64,000 bases of DNA, taken from NCBI GenBank assembly GCA_021234155.1, contig JAJEKV010000008.1, positions 7,718,445-7,782,444 of the forward strand, read 5' to 3'. This document shows, piece after piece, positions 1-12,358 of the stretch; within the stretch, counting starts at the first letter, position 1; every line of letters begins with the position of its first letter. The translations under genes were made by a program, and so were the position numbers. Origin of the DNA: Isoetes taiwanensis (lineage: Eukaryota > Streptophyta > Lycopodiopsida > Isoetales > Isoetaceae). Under the pieces are notes generated by a model. The model ran no database searches and was not told where the DNA came from. It was given only the letters and a program-made list of their open reading frames with translations.

Positions 1-3000
1 CAAATGGGGCAACCTTGTTGTTGGGCAGCCGAAATTGGCACACTTGCCCAAGTCAAACAAGGCCAGGACCTTGCAAGGCCTCCTCATTAGAGGGGAGAGT
101 CCCAACCCCGTGAGGCGAGCCCCAAAAGCTTCCCCGAGGCAGCCTTTCTCGGCAAGCTCGCCACGGGGGCGACGCTTAAAGACCACACTCCCGGATCTCG
201 GTTCCGTGATCCGACCGTTGAATCCTTTGTTCCGTGAACCTGGTCCGGAGAAGGTCCAAAAATCCAACATCCGTCCCGAGAACATATCAAACCGCGGAAG
301 CGCCCCAAGGGCGACAAAGATAGAAACCAAAGTGTTTTGTCGTCGGACATTTGAGAGGTTCAAATGCCGATCCGACTTCGCCACATCGTCGGAATGCCAA
401 AATTACCCTAGGGACCAAGTTATACTGGCCATGGTAAAAGAAACAAACACTTACGCCTCTACATTGTAAAGATTCGCCAGCCCACCTCCTAGGCCAATTG
501 ACTACGAAAGTGTGTTGCACATGATATAGTTTGGCTTCTTCGAGAAGGGTGGGCTTTCGCCACAAAACTTGGTCCCTAGGGCAATGTCGACGCTCGAGTC
601 CATTGGCGTAGATTGCATCACTGCCCGAGAGGGAAGTTGCCCGTCCGCCGCCGTGGCCTTCGGAGAGGAATTTTGGGGCAAAGCCGCTTCGGGTGGTTTT
701 AGGGTCCGGCGGTTCAAGGCCAACACCCCCTACGCCAAGACACGCACAAGAAGGTCCTAGTCAAATCGACAAGGATAGAGCCTCAAACGTAAACCCTATG
801 AGTTGCCGTGTTATAGTGTGGTTTGGCGCTTTGGGTGCCGAAGTTTTGGTCTTTTGCACTTGGGACGGGCCGCATCACATACGCTTGAGAACGCCAAGCA
901 AGGGGAACCGACGGAATGGAGTTTGGACCTGTACTCCTCCCGCTGTGGCGCTTAGAAGTCAAGGGCCGCTTTTTGCAAAAAGAGCAACGGACTTAAATTT
1001 CGATTTTTTGTCACCTAGCTTCCTAAGTCATCGCCAACATACGGCCAACTTTCAAAAAAATTTTGATAAGGTTTAGATCAAATAGTTTGCACTAGAACAA
1101 CCGGCAAGCCGTTGTTGGGCAACCGAGCCGGGCACACTTGCCCAAATTAAACAAGGCCGTGACCTTGCAAGGCCTCCTCATTAGAGGGGAGAGTCCAACC
1201 CCGTGAGGCGAGCCCCAAAAGCTTCCCGAGGCAGCCTTTCTCGGCAAATACCGGCGGGGGGCGACGCTTAAAGACCACACTCCCGGATCTCTGTTCCAAA
1301 GATCCCAACCGTTGAATCCTTTGTTCCAGGAACCTGGGTCCGAGAAGGTAAAAAATCCAACATCCGGCCCCGAGAACATATCAAACCGAGAAGCCGCCCC
1401 GCTGGGCGACAACAGAGAAACCAAAGTGTTTTGTCGTCGGACATTGCGAGGTTCAAATGCCGATCCGACTTCGCCACATCGTCCGAATGCCAAAATTACC
1501 CTAGGGACCAAGTTACACCGGCCGGGCTTTTGCAAAAGAAAGAAACACTTACGCCTCTACATTGCAGATTCGAAGCCACCTCCTAGGCCAATTGACTACG
1601 AAAGTGCGTTGCACATGAGATAGTTTGGCGCTTCTTCGAGAAGGGTGGGCTTCGCCACAAAACTTGGTCCCTAGGGCAATGTCGACGCTCGAGTCCATTG
1701 GCGAGACGCATCACTGCCCGAGAGAGGAAGTTGCCCGTCCGTCGCTGTGGCCTTCTGGAGAGGAATTTTGGGGCAAGCCGCCGGGTGGTTTTAGGGTCCG
1801 TGCTCAAGGCCAACACCCCCCTCTACATCAAGACACGGCGCAAGGTCCTAGTCAAACCGACAAGGATAGAGCCTCCCAAACGAAAACCCTATGAGTTGCC
1901 GTGTTCTAAAGGTGGTTTGCGTTTTGGGTGCCGAAGTTTTGTTCTTTTGCACTTGGGACGGGCCGATCACATGCGCTTGAGAACGCTAAGCAAGGGGAAC
2001 CGGAATGGAGTTTGGACCTGTACTCCTCCCGTTGCCAGGCGCTTAGAAGTCAAGGGCCGCTTTTGCAAAGAGCAAGATATTCGTGAAATTCGTGAATTAA
2101 TGCATAGTATGGACTTAAATTCTGATTTTTTGTCGCCTAGCTTCCTAAGTCATCGCCAACATACAGCCAACTTTCAAAAAAATTTGGATAAGGTTTAGAT
2201 CAAACAGTTTGCACTAGAACAACCGGGCAAAATTGTTGTTGGGCAGCCGAAATCGGGCACACTTGCCCAAGTCAAACAAGGCCAGTGACCTTGCAAGGCC
2301 TCCTCATTAGAGGGGAGAGTCCTAACCCCGTGAGGCGAGCCCCAAAAGCTTCCCCGAGGCAGCCTTTCCGGCAAATAAGCCCGCCGGGGGCGACGCTTAA
2401 AGACCACACTCCGGGATCTCGCCTCCGTGATCCGACCGCTGAATCCTTTGTTCCAGTGAACCTGGTCCGAGAAGGTCCAAAAATCCAACATCCGTCCGAG
2501 AACATATCAAACCGTGAAGCGCCCCATGGGGCATGTACCTTAGAAACCAAAGTGTTTTGTCGTCGGACATTGCGAGGTTCAAATGCCGATCCGACTTCGC
2601 CACATCGTCCGGAATGCCAAAATTACCCTAGGGACCAAGTTATACGGGCGGGTTTTGCAAAAGAAACAAACACTTACGCCCTACATTGTAAAGATTCGCC
2701 AGCCCACCTCCTAGGCCAATTGACTACGAAAGTGTGTTGCACATGATATAGTTTGGCGCTTCTTCGAGAAGGGGTGGGCTTCGCCACAAAACTTGGTCCC
2801 TAGGGCAATGTCGACGCTCCGAGTCCATTGGCGAGATTGCATCACGGTTCCGAGAGGGAAAGTGCCCCCGTCCGTCGCTGTGGCCTTCTGGAGAGGAATT
2901 TTGGGGCAAGCCGCTTCTGGGTGGTTTTAGGGTCCGGTGCTCAAGGCCAACACCCCCTCTACGCCAAGACACTACGCAAGGTCCTAGTCAAATCGACAAG

Positions 3001-6000
3001 GATAGAGCCTCCCAAACGTAAACCCTATGAGTTGCCGTGTTCTAGCAGTGGTTTTGCGATTTTTGGGTGCCGAAGTTTTGGTCTTTGCACTTGGGACGGG
3101 CCGATCACATACGCTTGAGAACGCCGAAGCAAGGGGAACCGACGGAATGGAGTTTGGACCCATCTCCTCCCGCTGTGGCGCTTAGAAGTCAAGGGCCGCT
3201 TTTGCAAAAGAGCAACGGACTTAAATTCTGATTTTTTGTCACCTAGCTTCCTAAGTCATCGCCAACATACAGCCAACTTTCAAAAATTTTGGATAAGGTT
3301 TAGATCAAATAGTTTGCACTAGAACAAACCGCAGCTGTTGTTGGGCAGCCGAAATGGGCACACTTGCCCAAATTAAACAAGGCCAGACCTTGCAAGGCCT
3401 CCTCATTAGAGGGGAGAGTCCAGAACCCCGTGAGGCGAGCCCCAAAAGCTTCCCCGAGGCGCCTTTCGGCGCAGCCGCCCGCCGGGGCGACGCTTAAAGA
3501 CCACACTCCCGGATCTCTTGTTCCAAAGATCCGACCGTTGAATCCTTTTGTTCCGTGAACCTGGTCCGGTGAAGGTAAAAAATCCAACATCCGGCCCCGA
3601 GAACATATCAAACCGAAGCGCCCCGGCGGCGACAACAGAGAAACCAAAGTGTTTTGTCGTTCGGACATTGCGGAGGTTCAAATGCCGATCCGACTTTCGC
3701 CACATCGTCCGGAATGCCAAAATTACCCTAGGGACCAAGTTACACGGTCGGTTTTGCAAAAGAAAGAAACACTTACGCCCCTACATTGCAAAGATTCGAA
3801 GCCACCTCCTAGGCCAATTGACTCACGAAAAGGCGTTGCACATGAGATAGTTTGGCGCTTCTTCGAGAAGGGGTGGGCTTTCGCCACAAAACTTGGTCCC
3901 TAGAGCAATGTCGACGTCTCGAGTCCATTGGCGAGACGGATCACGGTTGGGAGAGAGGGAAGTTGCCCGTCCGTTGCTAGGGGCCTTCGGGAGAGGAATT
4001 TTGGGGCAAGCCGCTCGGGTGGTTTTTAGGTCCGTGCTCAAGCGCCAACACCCCCCCACGCCAAGACACGGCCGGCGCAAGGTCCTAGTCAAACCGACAA
4101 GGATAGAGCCTCCCAAACGTAAAACCCTATGAGTTGCCGTGTTCTAGCGGTGGTTTGCGCTTTGGGTGCCGAAGTTTTGGTCTTTTTGCACTTGGGACGG
4201 GCCGCATCACATGCAGTTGAGAACGCGAAGCAAGGGGAACCGACGGAATGGAGTTTGGACCTGCACTCCTCCCGCCAGGCGCTTAGAAGTCAAGGGCCGC
4301 TTTTGCAGTAGCAAGACATTCGTTAAATTCGTAATTAATGCATAGTACGGACTTAAATTCTGATTTTTTGTCGCCTAGCTTCCTAAGTCATCGCCAACAT
4401 ACAGGCCAACTTTCAAAAATTTTGGATATGGTTTAGATCAAATAGTTTGCACTAGAACGGCCCGAAAGCACCGTTGTTGGGCAGCCGAAGCTGGCACACT
4501 TGCCCAAGTCAAACAAGGCCAAGACTTTGCAAGGCCTCCTCATTAGAGGGGAGAGTCCGAACCCCAGAGGCGAGCCCCAAAAGCTTCCCGAGGCAGCCTT
4601 TTCTCGGCAGCCCGCCGGGGCGTGACGCTAAAGACCACACTCCCGGATCTCTGGTTCGTGATCCGACCGCTGAATCCTTTGTTCCGTGAACCTGGTCCGA
4701 GAAGGTCCAAAAATCCAACATCCGTCCGAGAACATATCAAACCGCCAAGCGCCCCCGGGCGACATTGTAGAAACCAAAGTGTTTTGTCGTTCGGACATTG
4801 CGGAGGCTCAAATGTCGAACCGACTTCGCCACATCGCCCGTAATGCCAAAATTACCCTAGGGACCAAGTTATACGGGCCAGTTTTGGTAAAAGAAACAAA
4901 CACTTACGCCCTACATTGCAAAGATTCAAAGCCAGCCCACCTCCTAGGCCAATTGACTACGAGTGTGTTGCACATGAGATAGTTTGGCGCTTCTTCGAGA
5001 GGGGTGGCCCGCCACAAAACTTGGCCCCTAGGGCAATGTCGACGCTCGAGTCCATTGGCAGAGACAGATCACTGTTAGGAGAGGGAAGTTGCCCGTCCGC
5101 CGCCGGTGGCCTTCGGGAGAGGAATTTTGGGGCAAGCCGCTCCGGGTGGTTTTTAGGGTCCGGCTCAAGGCCAACAACCCACCTCTACATCAAGACACGC
5201 CGCAAGGTCCTAGTCAAATCGACAAGGATAGAGCCCCAAACGTAAACCCTATGAGTTGCCGTGTCCCAGCGTGGTTTGGCGCTTTGGGTGCCGAAGTTTT
5301 GGTCTTTTGCACTTGGGACGGGCCGCATCACATGCAGCTTGAGAACGAAAGCAAGGGGAAGGACGGAATGGAGTTTGGACCTGTACTCCTCCCGCTAGGC
5401 AGTTAGAAGTCAAGGGCCGCTTTTGCAAAGAGCAAGACATTCAGAAATTCGTAATTAATGCATAGTACGGACTTAAATTCTGATTTTTTGTCGGCCTAGC
5501 TTCCTAAGTCATCGCCAACATACAGGCCAACTTTCAAAAATTTTGGATAAGGTTTAGATCAAATAGTTTGCACTAGAACAGTCCGGGCAGCCTGTTGTTG
5601 GGCAGCCGAGCTGGCACACTTGCCCAAGTCAAACAAGGCCGGGACCTTGCAAGGCCTCCTCATTAGAGGGGAGAGTCCAACCCCGTGAGGCGAGCCCCAA
5701 AAGCTTCCCGAGGCAGCCTTTTTTCCCCGGCAGCCACCACGGGGTGTACACTAAAGACCACACTCCCGGATCTCTGCCTCCGTGATCCGACCGCTGAATC
5801 CTTTGTTCCGGAACCTGGTCCGAGAAGGTCCAAAAATCCAACATCCGTCCCCGGAGAACATATCAAACCGCCAAGCGCCCCAAGGGCGACAAGTAGAAAC
5901 CAAAGTGTTTTGTCGTTCGGACATTGCGGAGGTTCCAAAATGCCGATCCGACTTCGCCACATCGTCAGGAATGCCAAAATTACCCTAGGGACCAAGTTAC

Positions 6001-6936
6001 ACGGCCGCTTTTGCAAAAGAAAGAAACACTTACGCCTCTACATTAAAGATTCGCCAGCCCACCTCCTAGGCCAATTGACTACGAAAAGCGTTGTACATGA
6101 GATAGTTTGGCTTCTTCGAGAAGGGTGGGCTTCCGCCACAAAACTTGGTCCCTAGAGCAATGTCGACGCTCGAGTCCATTGGCAGAGAGACATCACTGCC
6201 CGAGAGGGGAAGTTGCCCGTCCGCTGCTAGGGCCTTCGAGAGGAATTTTGGGGCAAGCTGCTTCGGGTGGTTTTAGGGTCCCGTGCTCAAGCGCCAACAC
6301 CCCCTACGCCAAGACACGGCGCAAGAAGGTCCTAGTCAACCGACAAGGATAGAGCCTCCAAACGTAAACCCTATGAGTTGCCGTGTTCTAAAGGGGTTTG
6401 GCGCTTTGGGTGCCGAAGTTTTGGTCTTTTGCACTTGGGGACGGGCCGATCACATGCAGCTTGAGAACGCCAAGCAAGGGGAACCGACGGAATGGAGTTT
6501 GGACCTGTACTCCTCCCGTTGTGGCGCTTAGAAGTCAAGGGCGCTTTGCAAGAGTAGCAAGACATTCAGAATTGAATTAATGCATAGTACGGACTTAAAT
6601 TCTGATTTTTTGTCAGCTAGCTTCCTAAGTCATCGCCAACATACAGGCCAACTTTCAAAAATTTTGGATATGGTTTAGATCAAATAGTTTGCACTAGAAC
6701 GGTCCGGGCAGCCTGTTGTTGGGCAGCCGAGCTGGCACACTTGCCCAAGTCAAACAAGGCCAGTACCTTGCAAGGCCTCCTCATTAGAGGGGAGAGTCCG
6801 AACCCCAGGAGGCGAGCCCCAAAAAGCTTCCCGAGGCAGCCTTTCCTGGCAGCGCTCCGCCGGGGGGGCGTACGCTAAAGACCACACTCCCGGATCTCGG
6901 TTCCCGTATCCGACCGTTGAATCCTTTGTTCCAGGA
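1..6936. repeat. Tandem array of ~1.1-kb units (copy A)
   Basis: Six full units and one partial unit follow head to tail. The landmark GTTGTTGGGC recurs at 17, 1111, 2235, 3337, 4473, 5594 and 6715, giving periods of 1094, 1124, 1102, 1136, 1121 and 1121. The short units (1st and 3rd) lack a ~33-base segment containing AATTAATGCATAGTA that the others carry before the conserved GACTTAAATTCTGATT block. The last unit breaks off near 6,936, where unrelated sequence begins. Every unit is full of short indels at CAG/CTG/CCG sites relative to the others. No reading frame is conserved between units, so open frames here are chance. I do not recognise the family; it could be a satellite or tandem repeats internal to a large transposon. 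Confidence 0.93.
1498..1676. repeat. Inverted repeat inside each tandem unit (example from unit 2)
   Basis: ACCCTAGGGACCAAGTT at 1498-1514 is matched in reverse complement by AACTTGGTCCCTAGGG at 1661-1676, a 16-base perfect arm separated by about 146 bases. The CCCTAGGG core is itself a palindrome. The same pair is visible in the other units, for example around 410 and 565, 2,630 and 2,790, and 3,735 and 3,890. Confidence 0.75.
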
Positions 6937-7013
6937 GGAGCGTTTTTTGAGGCGATTTTCGGCGCGGATCTACTTTGGGGTCTATTCTAAGTGTAAGACA
7001 AGCTTCATAAGGT

Positions 7014-7420
7014 ATGTGCACGGATCAACCAACTCGTTTTTTGAATCTAAACTTGTTTTTGGGTAGATTTAGGGCTTTTTGTATTTGTTGTTTGTTCTTC
7101 CTTCAACCTTCATTCTTCTTCTTCCATTCTTGCATCCTTCTTCCATACATATTCTTCCATTCCCTTTGTCATCTTCTTCTTCGATTCTTCCTCCTCTTAT
7201 ACTACTTCTTCCTCCTCTTATTCAAATTCTTACTCTTAATCCTCCTCTTGCGCTTCATCTTCTTCGTATTCTTCCTCCCCATTTTCGGGTTCCTCCTCTT
7301 CTTCTTAGCCTTTTCTTCTTCGGAATTCTTCCATTCTTCTTCTAATTTTTTCCCATCTAAGAAGACGTCGTTAAAAGACGAGACCCTTCTTCTTTCCAAA
7401 ATTTTTCCTTATTAGTTGTT
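7014..7420 (+). other. TTC/CTT-rich low-complexity stretch, not a gene
   Basis: The plus strand is dominated by TTCTTC, CCTCCTC and TTCCATTC runs. An open frame across it would encode only Leu, Phe, Ser and Pro runs, as expected from pyrimidine-rich simple sequence. The corresponding place in copy B (33,384-33,690) carries quite different sequence, so this is one of the few block differences between the copies. Confidence 0.7.
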
Positions 7421-7800
7421 TTATACTATTTCTTTCTAATCATTGAATTTTTGTTTTGCATGTATACCTCCTAGCAAAATGTGTTGTTCTTGCAAAACAA
7501 GTTGGCACCTCTTCCGTAAGGATTTAATTTTTTCAATACGCTAATAAAATACTAATGCTTTATTTAGGTTAAATTGTTATCCAAGAAGGGGACGCCATTG
7601 AAACCACCCTCCCCATTGATTTTCCATATTTTTTTTTTCCTTTAAGTTGTTTATTTATACTAATATTTTACTAATCATTGAATTTATTGTTTTGCATGTA
7701 CACTCCTAGCAAATGCGTTGTTTGTGCAAAACAACTTTGCCACCTTGTACCAGGTAAGCATTTAATTTTCAATATGCTTAATGTATTGATTAATGTATTT
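7412..7800. repeat. Diverged direct repeat, period about 231 bp
   Basis: The block CTAATCATTGAATTT..TTGTTTTGCATGTA..CTCCTAGCAAA..GTTGTT..TGCAAAACAA..CACCT occurs near 7,435-7,520 and again near 7,670-7,765. The second copy ends in CAGGTAAGC, a good splice-donor-like string. No protein can be recognised in either copy. Confidence 0.7.
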
Positions 7801-8075
7801 AGCTTAATTTATTGATTAATGTATTTAGCTAAAAAAATTGGGGCTTCATTTATTTTTGTATTTTTTTAATATATTTAAGCGACATCATTTAATGACGTTA
7901 AAATCTTATATTTCTTTATTGGTTAAATTCATTTTATAGGCTTTAAATTAAATGTATTAACTTCATTCATAATAAATGTATTATTATTATTTTTTTCAAT
8001 TTATAAAAAAAAAAAAAAAAATTAAATAAAAAAATTAAAAAAAAAAATTAATTAAATTTTTTTTTTTTAATACAC

Positions 8076-8271
8076 TGCCACGTCAGCAACGGCGCTGGCA
8101 ACGCCGCGCTGGCCGCCCGTCCGCGTGGCTGCCACGTGTACGTGACGTCGTTAAACGACGTCAAACACGTGGCTGCCACGTCAGCAACCCGCTCGCCGAC
8201 GCCACGCTGGCCGCCCGGCCGCGTGGCAGCCACGTGTACGTGGCGTCGTTGAACGACGTCACGTCGTCGCT
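8076..8271. repeat. GC-rich ~98-bp direct repeat with ACGT palindromes
   Basis: Two ~98-bp units start at TGCCACGTCAGC (8,076 and 8,174). They form a GC-rich island directly beside a 70-base poly-A/poly-T tract (8,003-8,071). Each unit contains near-perfect palindromes such as GACGTCGTTAAACGACGTC, CGTGGCTGCCACG and CACGTGTACGTG. ACGT cores of this kind are G-box/C-box-like and can bind plant bZIP factors; they are also typical of transposon subterminal DNA. No function is shown. The copy-B counterpart (34,262-34,460) is heavily altered. Confidence 0.75.
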
Positions 8272-8289
8272 TTAAGACGACGCCGTTGC

Positions 8290-9255
8290 GACTATGGGTC
8301 ATATGATGGCCTCCAGATACTTAAAAGGATAATATCTATTTTTGAATGCTATATGCAACAGGATAATATCTGTTTCTGAATGTCATATGGCAACATAAAC
8401 TTCCTCAAATCTTTTTTGCACACATTAAATGCTTCATTTAGATACTGCAATTCGTTGCATATGTTTTCTACTAAGAAGTATTCTTTGTAAAATCAGAAAA
8501 ACAAAGCTACAGTAATTGACCAAAGTCCAAAGGATTTAGACATTTGATCTAATTTGGACATTAGATTATCATATCATGAGAACCTTGTTAGAATAAGAGT
8601 ACTTTGGCTTCCATCATAAAATCTAGAACTAGGACCAATGACATGCCAAAATGACATGCATCTCAATGCCATCAAGATAGATCCTGAAGAAATGAAAGAT
8701 ATGGAATCATGGGTCCAACACCCTCTGGCATAAATATTTGCCACTATACGTCCACCACAGCAGCCACTGTTTTGTTTTGAAGCTATGACAATGCAACTTA
8801 TTTTATCAATCTTAGGTAAAGCACGCCTTATCACAATCGTAGTAGTTATAAAGCATGCCTTATCACAATCGTGGTAAAGCATAGTAGTTATAACAATCGA
8901 GGGAGAAGAATCAGAAGGGAAGACTGAGCAAAAAAAATACCTATGTTGACTTGTCCGCTGTTGCCGGTGGGAAACTATGCTATGCGATGGATTTACAGCT
9001 TGGTTTTGGGGTATTCGGCCCAGAGGATTGCATATAGGAGGTATTCGGCTTCCAGATTTCGGAGAAGACATATTCGACCTGCATAGTTTCGAGGGCGTAT
9101 TCAGCTCAGAGTTTACTTGAAGTTGAATTGGCAAGTCAAACACTCCCTTGCCGGGTTTTTTGATCGGAAAAAAAAAAAAAAAGATCGATGCAGGTCGCAC
9201 ACCATGCGAAGATATTCGGCTTAGGGTTTACTGGAATCGAAGCTGAAATCCGGAG
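8290..9255. other. No gene seen; short local repeats
   Basis: No recognisable coding sequence. A ~35-base motif (GCCTTATCACAATCGT followed by AGTAGTTATAA) repeats two to three times at 8,813-8,900. The string GTATTCGGC or ATATTCGGC recurs four times between 9,009 and 9,220. A 15-base A run ends near 9,181. Confidence 0.6.
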
Positions 9256-9259
9256 CCAA

Positions 9260-10566
9260 TATTTCCTTCGTTCTGAAGCATATTGGAAGGATACAAAAAT
9301 TCAACACCATCTGCTACGTTGGTAGTTGTATCGAACATATCTAGTGAGACCGTAGACCCTTCCTAATCCTCTCCTATGCGATCAATAAATCGCATTAGTT
9401 CGGGGTCGTGCATTACGTATCGACTTTTCTAACCTCAATATATGAAAACTTTGCCATAGCAGTGATGACTTTATAGATGCATTGTTGTCTGTCTCCAGCG
9501 CCGATAAAATGTTTGCCTCCAAATGGGAGATTGTTTTTGTATAGTCGTTGCAATAGATGATTGATGCTTTCTATGATAGCTTTGTTGGCCATTGGAAATT
9601 CATCCCAGATGATAACCTTAACTGCAATGAGCATATCTGCTACTCCAGAATCACGTTCTATCATCGATCGAAGCCCTGCATTATTTTCTTCCAAGGGGAT
9701 TTGGAAGAGCGAGTGGGCCGTTCGTCCTCCTGAATATTGGCGACCTGCTAATGATGTCATATCGCACGGGAGCATTATGCCTTGATTGCCTCGTATGGAC
9801 AGGGATATGCAGTTCAATAGGAATGCTTTTCCTCTGCTTACTTTTCCATCGATGAAAATAGGTTGATCACTTTGTGATAATTCCAACCATTTACGAACAA
9901 AGTTGTATATCTCCTTCCTTGTCATTTGCATCGCAGTATTTAGATAGGTCTCGTGGTCAGAAAATTTTTGCAACTCATACATGACTTCTCTTCCAAAATG
10001 AGGTTGCAATTGGAGCCCGAATGCCATGATATTAATACTATGTTGTGTCAAAAAATTATTGATTAAATGAAGGGATTCATTAAAGGCGGTTGTCTCATCA
10101 TTTGGATATTCGTCTAGTAGGTCGACACTCATTGGTATTCGAAACCTAGTCCACAGCTCAATTGCTGGACCTTGGTCTAGTAGTAACATAGCAAAAAGAA
10201 ATCGCAGTTGTGTAGGATTTAATGATAAAGAAACTATTTCTTCCATAACTAACGATGCTTCATTGTGTGTGCGAGTAAACCTTCTGCCTCTGCGGCCTGT
10301 TGGTACGTTTCATGGTGTTGTCCATTGACGACTTTCAACTCATCCCATGTTTTCACGGAGCGGTGTCTAAGATAGAATGCCTCTCCAACTCGAGGCATAC
10401 CAATCGTATCCTACATACTATTGGTTGCCTTGCCCTTTCCATGAAAGCAGCGAACGATAAACATAGGAACATCAGAGGCATTTTGCCCAGGTTTAAGTGT
10501 GGCTCGTATTTCTGGCCAATCTGTATTTGTGGTCATAGTGACGAACAATGTTGGGCGACCTCTTGC
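9260..10566 (-). pseudogene. Helitron Rep core and Pif1-like helicase half
   Basis: Immediately beyond the inserted microsatellite the minus strand reads ARGRPTLFVTMTTNTDWPEI (about 10,510-10,566), the Rep-domain block of Helitrons. It then gives GMPRVGEAFYLRHRSVKTWD and an ATG-led frame at 10,246-9,413. That frame carries Walker-A-region GKAFLLNC (canonical GKTxLL, here with Ala for Thr), GRTAHSLFQIP, Walker-B VIIWDEFPMANKA and PFGGKHFIGAGDRQQ (canonical GGDFRQ). A shifted continuation (HDPELMRFIDRIGED, then LYPSNMLQNE) runs to about 9,260 with a TAG stop. The Ala for Thr in motif I, the altered GDFRQ motif, a stop and a missing C-terminal helicase half all argue against activity. Confidence 0.92.
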
Positions 10567-10638
10567 TCTATTCTATTCTATTCTATTCTATTCTATTCTA
10601 TTCTATTCTATTCTATTCTATTCTATTCTATTCTATTC
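10567..10638. repeat. (TTCTA)n microsatellite
   Basis: About 14 uninterrupted TTCTA units, at the left end of the insertion in the Helitron. A shorter (TTCTA)4 tract closes the right end at 12,936-12,955. The same pentamer also appears at 18,103-18,117. Confidence 0.97.
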
Positions 10639-12226
10639 CCCACAAACGAGGATCGCTATGTACGGTCCAGATCTTGGAATATAGGGCAAATATGCCCATC
10701 CGACAGCTCTCGTTGCCCTACGTAACCCCCCGTGTGAATATGCACCCAAACCAAAGGGGGTTTAAGGGGGATTTCAATTTAAATGTGTTAAATGCAATGG
10801 TTTGTGTTAATAATGTTAATGGTAGTTGTGTGTTAATGGTTTGTGTTAACCAAAATTTTTTTTGGCCCCTTCGGGGCCTTAAGGATGGTGTAGGGGTGTA
10901 GATATAGACATTACCTAATACTCTGAGCATCAATACAAAAGAAATGGCAATCATAACTGGCATTGGCATCCATAAATAAGAATATTCATAGGATAAAAAA
11001 GAATAGAATAGAAAAATCAAGGTGCCAAGATTATAAATTCTTCTCTAGAAAAACCATATTATGCTAGATATTGCCAATCTCACATTAGTTCTATAGCAAA
11101 ATTGGACAATCCCTAATGGTTGTAGCAATGTAATGTGGGAAGTCCATCCTTAGTGACAAGCAACATAATACATTTGGATAAAGCAACCAAAACTCCTGTT
11201 CAAAACCAACCTCTAAACCAGCTTGTGTGGATGGAACTGAAAAAACACGGTCTATCGTTTTGAAGAACAACCAATCTAAAACAAGATTTATAGCAGATGA
11301 TGTAATCTTACAGTACCATCTAGAAAGGGCATAGAACAGATAGATGAGCATGGGAGAATGACCCCACTAGGCTGTCCCAGAGCACCTTCGTAATGAAAAC
11401 CCTAAGTTTGGAAACCCTAAGTCGGCCTGCCAAACAACTGTGTTTTGCTCGCTTTCGCTTTGTTAGCTCGGCCTGCGCCGCCTTGTTAGCTTCTATGCAC
11501 AAAGGAGACGAGTTCTATGGCTGCAAATGTAGAGCCATTTGTGTCTGCAATCCACGATTTACCGTGATATGTGTTAGGGATTTAAGAGCTTTCTCGATCT
11601 TTTTCCCAAGAAGCGGGCATGTGATGTTGGCCTTAAGAACGGCCCTGCTTTTTTTTTCTCGGGGCAACCTTTACAAATGAATGACAAGCTAAAGAATGGT
11701 GTTCGGGAGCCATAGCTTAAAGAGCAGAGGCCAAATTCAACAGAGAACTAAGATGTCTCGAGAAAACATCGAATGATTTTGATGCCCAAATTCGACAAAC
11801 CCACGCTTAAATTGGTCGAGAAATGGATAAAACTTCGGACGATTTGAAATAGAAAAATTCGACCACGTAGATGGATATGAAGGATTTGATGCCCAAATTA
11901 AAAAGTTCTGTGGCTGCAAATTCATTGGACAAATGAACTCCATGTGTCTATTTAATTTAGAAATGTTGCTATGTGGGCGAAAATCTGGAGCTTGCCTGAG
12001 ATAGTAAGAAAAAATTTCTTCCATGAAATAATCGTTAATCCCTAGATTCGAATATCACAGGAGCTTGATAAGTAAAAGAATGAATTGCATACCTGGAGAA
12101 GGTTGCTGTGCAGTTGGGACTCTGCTCCAAGCAATGCCACAAGGGTTTTCTCTCTGCAAACACTGTAACAAAAGACATAGAAGCCTCTATAGTATAGTCC
12201 ATGCAAAGTCGAAAGCGTAACGAAAT

Positions 12227-12358
12227 TTAGCAACTGGGCAGCCTCAAGTCGCCAGCCCACTTCTGTAAAATCTCATCCACTAACAAAAACTCTTCGTCTT
12301 GCTCATTCTCTCCCAAAAACGGCTCGGCAGTTTCTTCAGAAAGTTTCTTGGAGGCCAT
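12227..12358 (-). pseudogene. Possible captured host exon (unidentified)
   Basis: An ATG at 12,358 opens a 43-codon frame beginning MASKKLSEETAEPFLGEN and continuing with acidic and Leu-rich residues (FLLVDEILQKWAGD) to a stop at 12,227. Just downstream on the same strand, 12,162-12,093 is an open 70-base block flanked by TTACAG and GTATGC. It reads VCREKTLVALLGAESQLHSN. The two look like consecutive exons of a host gene carried inside the inserted element. I do not recognise the protein and it may be chance. The copy-B equivalent is around 38,390-38,530 with the same ATG. Confidence 0.35.

Noticed and set aside
35-6580. Many 60-160-codon frames on both strands in the tandem array
   Set aside because: None keeps the same frame from unit to unit; the small indels between units destroy every one.
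7014-7415. 133-codon open frame rich in Leu and Phe
   Set aside because: It is a reading of TTC/CTT simple sequence, resembles no protein and is absent from the matching place in copy B.
10567-10638. Possible CRISPR-like or telomeric repeat
   Set aside because: It is a simple pentamer microsatellite without spacers and not a plant telomere (TTTAGGG).
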